Source of the DNA: Pseudomonadota bacterium
Lineage (GTDB): Bacteria; Pseudomonadota; Gammaproteobacteria; Burkholderiales; Rhodocyclaceae
Length of the DNA stretch: 32,393 nt
Direction of reading: 5' to 3'
NCBI GenBank assembly: GCA_029780075.1
Contig: JAKOZI010000245.1
Location: 1-32,393 of the forward strand
Under the pieces are notes generated by a model, which saw nothing but the letters and a program-made list of their open reading frames with translations, did no database searches and was not told the origin of the DNA. The position numbers and the translations under genes were made by a program. Below, in pieces: positions 27,302 to 32,393 of this stretch. The stretch's first letter is position 1, and the number at the start of each line of letters is the position of its first letter.

Positions 27302-27676
27302 CTACTTCAGGGATTGTGGCGGCCGGCCGTCGAGGCAGTAGTTGATGCCGAAGTCCATCGTCTGCCGGCGCGGCGTCGTGGCACCGGGCAACAGAACGCC
27401 GTCCTGCCAGAACGTGACCTTCAGCCGGCTGCAACCCGGTTGGGCGTAGTGCTTCTCGGTCGTTATGTCGATGAAGATCGGCGAGGTGGCACCGAAGCGC
27501 CGCGTGATCGCATCGGCCATCTCGCCGATGAGGACGCCGTGGGCTTGCCCGTCGGTCGCTTGGAGGGCGGCCAGCATCACCGGGCGTGCGTCGGGCACCG
27601 GCGTGCGGCGCAGGTCGTCGGCGAAGACGGGCAACGCGAATGCGGCGAGCAGCGCAACGGCATAGAAAGGCTTCAT
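27302..27676 (-). CDS. Small periplasmic protein of the tra operon, function unknown
   Basis: 124 residues. It has a clear signal peptide (MKPFYAVALLAAFALPVFA-DD), so the mature protein is about 105 residues and periplasmic. Two cysteines (QPGCSRLKV and GINYCLDG) could form a disulfide. The start at 27676 is chosen because its ATG overlaps the traN TGA (ATGA) and an AGGGGA ribosome site lies seven bases upstream; an ATG two codons earlier lies too close to that site. It occupies the place where F carries trbE between traN and traF, but TrbE is an integral membrane protein and this is not similar. Probably an accessory pilus-assembly or mating factor; I do not recognise the family. Confidence 0.8.
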   Translation of the reverse strand: MKPFYAVALLAAFALPVFADDLRRTPVPDARPVMLAALQATDGQAHGVLIGEMADAITRRFGATSPIFIDITTEKHYAQPGCSRLKVTFWQDGVLLPGATTPRRQTMDFGINYCLDGRPPQSLK

Positions 27677-29973
27677 TGGCATTTCCCCTGTCCGTAGTAG
27701 CAGGTGGTGAGGCGCGAGGCGTTGCTGCCCTGGATCGTTCCTACACTGGGCAGCGTCGGGACGATGGAGGCATAGAATTCAGAAAGGTCCATCGCCGCGA
27801 AGTCCAGGCTCTGCAGTTGCGCGATGCTGAAACCCGAGCAATCGGGGTTCTCGCCGGAGCCCCAGCCCTTGCCGACTTGCACGCGGCCCTGCTCATTGAC
27901 GATGCGCGCGAGCTTGCTGTTGAAGCAGCACTTGCCGGTGGTGTGCTCGATGCAGGCGACACAGGCGCCGAGGATGCGGATGCACGACGAACAATAGGTG
28001 CCGATGCTATGGCACAGGCCGGCCCCTTCCTTCATCGCGAGCTTGCCTTCCTCCTCGGTGCAGGACGACATCGACATGACGATGTAGATCACCACCGCAA
28101 TGGCGAGCGACCAGGGATCGAAGGCGACCACCAGGCCGTCGCCGGAGTAGAGCACGACCGAACTGGCCGGCAGCGCGGTGCCGTTGATGGCGACGGTGAC
28201 GCCATAGGTCGTGAAGCTGCCGGAAAACCCGCCGCTCATCAGCAGCGCCTGCATGCCCTGGTACAGAAACTCGCGGTTGTCGGCGTTCATCAGCACGTCA
28301 TAGACGAGGCGCGAACCCGTGCCGAACAGGCTCTGGTTGGTCATGCCGGCGCCGGCCGAGTCGGAGTAGCAGCAGTTCTTGAAGAGCCGGTCCCGGCATT
28401 TGTTTGACTCGCCCTTGAAGACCTGCATGTTGGTGGTATCGAGGTACACGCCGGCTTCGCGCGTGGCTTCCATCAGCGACATCGAGCGGGCGAAGTCGGC
28501 GTCGTTGGTGTAGCTGGTGTCAAAGCAGTTCGAGCCCAGGCAATAGACGTTGGCGGGGCAATTCGAGGCGGTGGTGGCGGTTTGGGCAGAGACCGGGCAG
28601 GTGTAGGTGTCCTGGGTGATCTCGCACAACCCGGTCGCCGCATTCATCTGCTTGCAGGTGCTGGTCGCCGGGGTGCAACCGCTGCTCGCCAGTGGGGCGC
28701 ACTCGTCCACCGGGGCGCCGGAGGTGCAGGTGAGAGTGCGCTCATACGACCAGCAGGCGCGGGTGACGGCATGGCCGTCGATGGTCTTGGTGGCGGGGCC
28801 GTCGACGCAGCGGTCGGCCGTGGTCACGGTGCAGCGGTCGCCCTCCGTCAGCGCGGCGCTCTTGTCGACCCAGACGTCGGTCTCGTGCTGCTGCATGGTC
28901 GGCTGGACGAAGGACAGGGGCAGACTCCAACCGGAGGCGCCGACCAGGGTCGCGGATCCCGCCGGTAGGGCGCAGTGCGTCCCGGCGTCGTCGTAGATGG
29001 TCGTGCTGCCGATCGGACAGCCCGCATCAGGATCGGGGGCCGTGACCGTAAAGCACTGGTCGGCAGACCCTGCGTAACCCATCAAGGTATCGCCGCTCAC
29101 CGTGCCGCTCGGACAGGCATAGACCGGCGTGCCGAACTGGAAGGTGTAGCTGCAACTCCCGGCGGTGCAACCCGAGCCCGGCATCATGACGACCTTGAAG
29201 GGGCTCCAGCAGTAGCCCTGCCAATGCGGCGAAAGGTCGGTGACGTAGGTCGCCTGGGTAGCCGGTGCAATCGGCAGGTCGAGGGCCTGCCAGCCGATGC
29301 AGGCGCCCATGCCACCGGCGGCGTAGAAGCGAAAACGCTGCTTGCCGTCGGCGCGGATGCGGCATTGTGCTTCCGCGATCATGTAATCCATGCCGTTGCG
29401 GTTGACCTGGCCATGGGCGAACCAGGTGCCTTCGGTGCAACTGGGCAGCAATTCCACCTGGACCGTGAGGTCGCGCCGGGTGGTGTAGTTGCCGACACCG
29501 CTGTAGCGGTTGCAGACCTTGGTGGTAGTGCCCGGGGGCGTGGTGACCTCGGCGGTGGTGCAACCCGAGTAATAGTCGGCAAGACTACCCAGCACGCTCG
29601 ACGGATTGCCTGCGATATCGCGGGCGGCGGCGACGGCGGGATCGTAGGCCGAGACCGGGGTGCGCGGCGTGTTGGCCGAAGTCACGGCACCGCGCTGCGC
29701 CTGGCAGACGGGATCATCGATACTGGTGGCGCAGGCGGCCAGGCGGGCATTGGCCGCCCCCGACAGGCTGGGCTGGCTGTAGTACGTGGTTTCCGGCGGC
29801 GTTGTGGTGTAGCCCGGCACGGCACTCGATGCACTCGGCGTATTCACCGTCCCCCGGATGACGGGATTGGCCGCCTGCCCGGCGGCGGTGCCTTCCTCGA
29901 ACGGACCGGCGACGGCGGCGGTCTGCGTCGTGACAAAGCAGACGAGCGTGATCCAGGTGACCCAGCGGCGCAT
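27673..29973 (-). CDS. traN: TraN, outer-membrane mating-pair stabilisation protein
   Basis: 766 residues with a signal peptide (about 1-22). The mature protein has about 40 cysteines, the hallmark of TraN, with dense pairs in the last third (FKNCCYSDSAGAGM, TYCSSCIRILGACVACIEH, GKCCFNSKLARIV). The C-terminal part from about 495 carries the conserved TraN core (VFKGESNKCRDRLFKNCC). TraN of the donor contacts outer-membrane proteins of the recipient; the middle region (about 150-450) varies between types and sets receptor choice. I cannot tell which receptor this one would use. It lies 9 bp after trbC, and its stop overlaps the start of the next gene. Confidence 0.93.
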   Translation of the reverse strand: MRRWVTWITLVCFVTTQTAAVAGPFEEGTAAGQAANPVIRGTVNTPSASSAVPGYTTTPPETTYYSQPSLSGAANARLAACATSIDDPVCQAQRGAVTSANTPRTPVSAYDPAVAAARDIAGNPSSVLGSLADYYSGCTTAEVTTPPGTTTKVCNRYSGVGNYTTRRDLTVQVELLPSCTEGTWFAHGQVNRNGMDYMIAEAQCRIRADGKQRFRFYAAGGMGACIGWQALDLPIAPATQATYVTDLSPHWQGYCWSPFKVVMMPGSGCTAGSCSYTFQFGTPVYACPSGTVSGDTLMGYAGSADQCFTVTAPDPDAGCPIGSTTIYDDAGTHCALPAGSATLVGASGWSLPLSFVQPTMQQHETDVWVDKSAALTEGDRCTVTTADRCVDGPATKTIDGHAVTRACWSYERTLTCTSGAPVDECAPLASSGCTPATSTCKQMNAATGLCEITQDTYTCPVSAQTATTASNCPANVYCLGSNCFDTSYTNDADFARSMSLMEATREAGVYLDTTNMQVFKGESNKCRDRLFKNCCYSDSAGAGMTNQSLFGTGSRLVYDVLMNADNREFLYQGMQALLMSGGFSGSFTTYGVTVAINGTALPASSVVLYSGDGLVVAFDPWSLAIAVVIYIVMSMSSCTEEEGKLAMKEGAGLCHSIGTYCSSCIRILGACVACIEHTTGKCCFNSKLARIVNEQGRVQVGKGWGSGENPDCSGFSIAQLQSLDFAAMDLSEFYASIVPTLPSVGTIQGSNASRLTTCYYGQGKCQ

Positions 29974-29982
29974 CGTGGCCTC

Positions 29983-30738
29983 CTATCCCTTAATCCGTTT
30001 CAGGAAGGTGTCGGCGGGCGGGCCGAACCCGGGTGCCGAGCGCCGCATGTGTTCCAGCACGTAGTCCAGGCTCACGTCGCCGGAGGTCCGCAGGAAGCTG
30101 TCAGCCGGCGCGCAACTGCCGCTGGCGCAGGCAACCGGGCGGGCGCCGTCGCGCACCAGCACGAAGGTCGGTACCCGGGTGACGGCATAGCGGTCGAAGG
30201 CCTGGGGATCGATCTGCACGGCCACCTGGTGGGAACCGATCAGGCCCTGCACCTGGGCGACGGTGTCGCGCAGCGAGCCGTTGGCGAAACCCCGGAGGAC
30301 GATCGAGGCCTTCACCCGCGCGGCCTGGTCGACCAGGCGTTGCAGTGTGGGCCGGGGCATGGAGAGGCTGACGAATACCAACAGCCCTGGCCCAGTCGCC
30401 AGCCCCTGCGCCTGATTCGTTGCATCGGCTTGCGATGCGTAGCCCCGTGCCAGCGCTTCGAGGTCGATCGGGGTGCGGCTGAGGGGCTGGGGCAGCGCAT
30501 CGACGTTCGGGCGGGTCGGCACCGGCGCCGATCGCAGTTCGGTATCGCTGGGCATGCCGTACTTCCGCCGCGCCGCGTCGATGTCCTGGTCGGTGACGGT
30601 CGGCATTTCGCGGCGGACCCGTTCGATGTCCGCGTCGGTGATGACCGGCGGGTTTTGCGCCAGGGCCTGCGCGCTCGCCACGAGCGCGGCGGTGAGGCCG
30701 AGGGCCCAGGCAGAAGGACGGAGATCAGAAGCCCACAC
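29983..30738 (-). CDS. trbC: TrbC, F-type pilus assembly protein
   Basis: 251 residues with a signal peptide (about 8-28, ALGLTAALVASAQALA). The C-terminal two thirds (about 95-235) match TrbC: GLLVFVSLSMPRPTLQRLVDQAARVKASIVLRGFANGSL, and VAVQIDPQAFDRYAVTRVPTFVLV, a thioredoxin-like fold without CxxC but with a cis-Pro-like VPTF. The N-terminal mature region has two tandem 16-17-residue repeats at 31-46 and 47-63 (pattern T-D-x-D-I-x-x-x-R-R-x-x-x-M-P). GTG start inside the end of traU (14-bp overlap), with GAGGA upstream. TrbC acts with TraW in pilus extension; in many related elements the two are fused. Confidence 0.9.
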   Translation of the reverse strand: MWASDLRPSAWALGLTAALVASAQALAQNPPVITDADIERVRREMPTVTDQDIDAARRKYGMPSDTELRSAPVPTRPNVDALPQPLSRTPIDLEALARGYASQADATNQAQGLATGPGLLVFVSLSMPRPTLQRLVDQAARVKASIVLRGFANGSLRDTVAQVQGLIGSHQVAVQIDPQAFDRYAVTRVPTFVLVRDGARPVACASGSCAPADSFLRTSGDVSLDYVLEHMRRSAPGFGPPADTFLKRIKG

Positions 30739-31747
30739 AGCAGTTCCTCTTGCGAAATAACATGAAGGCGAAGTCCTCGCCGCGCACCGGGTATTCCTTG
30801 CCGGCGCCCCAGAGCACCGTGGTGCGCCCGAAGGGCTGGCAGCAGCGGCCGGCGTTCTTGTCGGTGTTGGGGATCGGATAGGTGAGTTGGGTCTTGTAGG
30901 CGGTCTTGTCCATGACCGGCTCGAAGTACGGTCCGCACAGGCCGGGCGTGCCGTGCCAGCCCCAGGCGATCAGTTCGCGGTGCATCTTGGCGGTCAGGCG
31001 CTGGGCCATCAGCGCGGCCGTGCGCACGCCGCCCAGGTGGTAGGGCACGTGGCCGTCGAGCGGGTAGATGCCACCCTGGCAGCCGGCGCACCAGAAGAGC
31101 TCCTTGAGGCCGAAGCCCACCGAGGCGGCGACGCAGTCGGCGGCGCAGGCGGCGATGGCGACCGGATTGGCGAAGAGCACGGCGTCCGGATTGAGGATCA
31201 GCGTGAGTTCGTCGTCGGACCACAGGGGATCGACCTCGGTGAGGTAGGCGAGATCGAAGGAGCCCTTTTCCAGGCAGGGGAAGTCGGTCACCACCTCCAG
31301 CCAGTACATCACCGGGTTCACGTAGAAATGCGCCTGGTAGAAGCTGCCGCCGTCGCCATCGCCTTCGGGCCGTGTGAAGCGCGCCGCTTCCGGCGCCGGG
31401 ATGCCCGGATCGAGATCGATGCCGCCGAGCGATACCAGGCAGAAGGGTTTGCGCACCGCCTCGACATGCCGTGCCGGCTCCCAGAAGCCGATGGAGAGCC
31501 CGATAACGGGATTGACGCCGCAACTGCAGACGGGGCTCGATGGGTTGTCGGTGTCCTCCTGGTCGCCGAAGTTGGCGATGCGCGCGGCGCCGATGCTGAT
31601 CGGCAGGATGCAGGACCAGCAGATATCGGTGATCGGATTGGGAAACTTGCCGGTGCAGGTGGCCGCACCGGCGGCGAGGCTGGGGCCGGCCGCGCAGGCG
31701 AGCACGGCGGCAAGCAGGAAAGGAACGAGGCCGCGATGGGCATTCAT
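30725..31747 (-). CDS. traU: TraU, F-type conjugation protein
   Basis: 340 residues. A signal peptide covers about 1-26. The mature protein is cysteine-rich and carries the TraU pattern: CTGKFPNPITDICWSCILPI, CSCGVNPVIGLSIGFWEPAR, and the C-terminal AGRCCQPFGRTTVLWGAGKEYP to FRKRNCCVGF. TraU is needed for DNA transfer more than for pilus assembly in F, and interacts with TraW and TrbC in the periplasm. Start and stop overlap its neighbours (4 bp with traW, 14 bp with trbC), so this part of the operon is translationally coupled. Confidence 0.95.
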   Translation of the reverse strand: MNAHRGLVPFLLAAVLACAAGPSLAAGAATCTGKFPNPITDICWSCILPISIGAARIANFGDQEDTDNPSSPVCSCGVNPVIGLSIGFWEPARHVEAVRKPFCLVSLGGIDLDPGIPAPEAARFTRPEGDGDGGSFYQAHFYVNPVMYWLEVVTDFPCLEKGSFDLAYLTEVDPLWSDDELTLILNPDAVLFANPVAIAACAADCVAASVGFGLKELFWCAGCQGGIYPLDGHVPYHLGGVRTAALMAQRLTAKMHRELIAWGWHGTPGLCGPYFEPVMDKTAYKTQLTYPIPNTDKNAGRCCQPFGRTTVLWGAGKEYPVRGEDFAFMLFRKRNCCVGF

Positions 31748-32382
31748 GGGGACACCGCCAATTCGTCGATACGCAGCCGCAGCCCTTCCTGCGACACCAG
31801 CGCCGGCACCTGGGTGATGCCCAGGCGGCGGGTGAGCAGGCCCTGCTGGTCGTAGTAGACCGGGACGTGCCAGGACTGCATCAGGTCCAGGTAGGAGCCG
31901 CCGACCAGGATCGGCTTGACGCGTCCCTGGTAAAGGGCGATCAACTGCCGCGCCCGGCTGATCTGACGCGGGTCGCGGGCATCGAAGAACAGCAGGTGCC
32001 GGGACAGCGACGCTACCTCCAGCGGGTTCTTGCGCGTGCCGGCGGCAAACAGCAATTCGCCCTGGGGGCCGAGGATGTTGCGATCCAGGGTGAAGCTCGG
32101 ATCGAAGTAGAAGGTCCGCACCGTGTCGGTCGCACGCAGGCCGGTGACCGGCGGCGGATTCTTCACGGTTGCGATGCCCCGCTCCCGGGCTTCTGCTTCC
32201 AGGCGCCCCAGTTCGCCGCTCTGCTCCTTCTCGCGCAGGCGCTGCTCGATCATCTGAAGCAGATGGGGTTCGCTGATCTCGTAGGTCGGCCCGATGACGC
32301 CCAGATCCATGGCCCGCACGCCGCCTGCCGTAGCTAACATCAGGCCGAGTACCAGGGGAGCGGACACGATGCCGCGTTTCAT
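31744..32382 (-). CDS. traW: TraW, F-type pilus assembly protein
   Basis: 212 residues, the expected length. The signal peptide covers about 1-24 (SAPLVLGLMLATAGGVRA). Conserved TraW features are DLGVIGPTYEISEPHLLQMIEQRL at the mature start, FYFDPSFTLDRNILGPQG in the middle, and YYDQQGLLTRRLGITQVPALVSQEGLRLRIDELA at the end, where TrbC-like proteins share the VPA motif. It acts in the periplasm in pilus assembly. It is the most upstream visible gene of the operon; its start is only 11 bp from the window's right edge, so preceding tra genes should lie just beyond. Confidence 0.93.
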   Translation of the reverse strand: MKRGIVSAPLVLGLMLATAGGVRAMDLGVIGPTYEISEPHLLQMIEQRLREKEQSGELGRLEAEARERGIATVKNPPPVTGLRATDTVRTFYFDPSFTLDRNILGPQGELLFAAGTRKNPLEVASLSRHLLFFDARDPRQISRARQLIALYQGRVKPILVGGSYLDLMQSWHVPVYYDQQGLLTRRLGITQVPALVSQEGLRLRIDELAVSP

Positions 32383-32393
32383 CGCGCCCCCCT

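Larger units (their letters stand above)
13856..32393. mobile_element. One end of a putative ICE/genomic island at tRNA-Pro(GGG)
   Basis: From the tRNA-Pro 3' end to the window's right edge, the content changes from conserved housekeeping genes to a toxin-antitoxin pair, a large STAND ATPase gene and an F-type conjugation operon. This is the layout expected of an integrative conjugative element inserted at a tRNA, with defence cargo next to its end. What is seen: the tRNA boundary, the gene content and the strand switch. What is missing: an integrase, a relaxase, an origin of transfer and a second copy of the tRNA 3' end, all of which would lie beyond the window. A plasmid is unlikely because the housekeeping genes are on the same molecule. 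Confidence 0.6.

Noticed and set aside
28520-30765. Long + strand open frames opposite traN, trbC and traU
   Set aside because: Antisense shadows of well-supported tra genes in GC-rich sequence.

Overview
The window is high-GC DNA from a betaproteobacterium. A Rhodocyclales / Accumulibacter-like host is an inference from gene order and protein style; no 16S gene is present. It falls into two parts that meet at a tRNA-Pro gene.

Core chromosome (1 to about 13.9 kb, all genes on the + strand). It opens with the C-terminal half of a Ca2+/H+ antiporter. A compact group follows: argG, a DUF2788 small membrane protein and ppnP (nucleoside phosphorylase). Next come yajQ and a 1003-residue SNF2-family helicase. 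Then comes the classical translation cluster thrS-infC-rpmI-rplT-pheS-pheT-ihfA plus a MerR-type regulator, in the same order as in enterobacteria. Several control features known from that cluster can be seen: infC begins with a rare ATC codon; a terminator-like hairpin lies in the thrS leader; a folded leader precedes rpmI; a strong hairpin/T-tract sits between rplT and pheS; and AT-rich promoter-like pockets lie inside thrS and pheT. The block ends with tRNA-Pro(GGG) and its own terminator.

Accessory region (about 13.9 kb to the end). Immediately 3' of the tRNA the character changes. An AbiEi/AbiEii-type toxin-antitoxin pair (+) is preceded by an unusually regular array of four alternating half-sites spaced 22-23 bp. 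Facing it is a single 5.2-kb gene (-) encoding a 1729-residue protein with an N-terminal PD-(D/E)XK nuclease-like region, a STAND-type P-loop ATPase core and a long C-terminal region. It has the architecture of an Avs-like anti-phage sensor-effector, but I cannot assign it to a named family. Beyond it, on the - strand, is a closely packed F-type conjugation operon reading traW-traU-trbC-traN-(unknown)-traF-traH-traG into the window from its right edge. A small membrane-protein gene converges tail-to-tail with traG.

Interpretation. The right-hand part is most simply one end of an integrative conjugative element (ICE) inserted at the 3' end of tRNA-Pro, carrying two candidate defence modules between its end and the mating-pair-formation genes. 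No integrase, relaxase or second attachment site lies in the window, so the ICE assignment rests on context. The least described parts are the STAND/nuclease gene, the AbiE operator array, the small periplasmic protein between traN and traF, and the small membrane protein facing traG.
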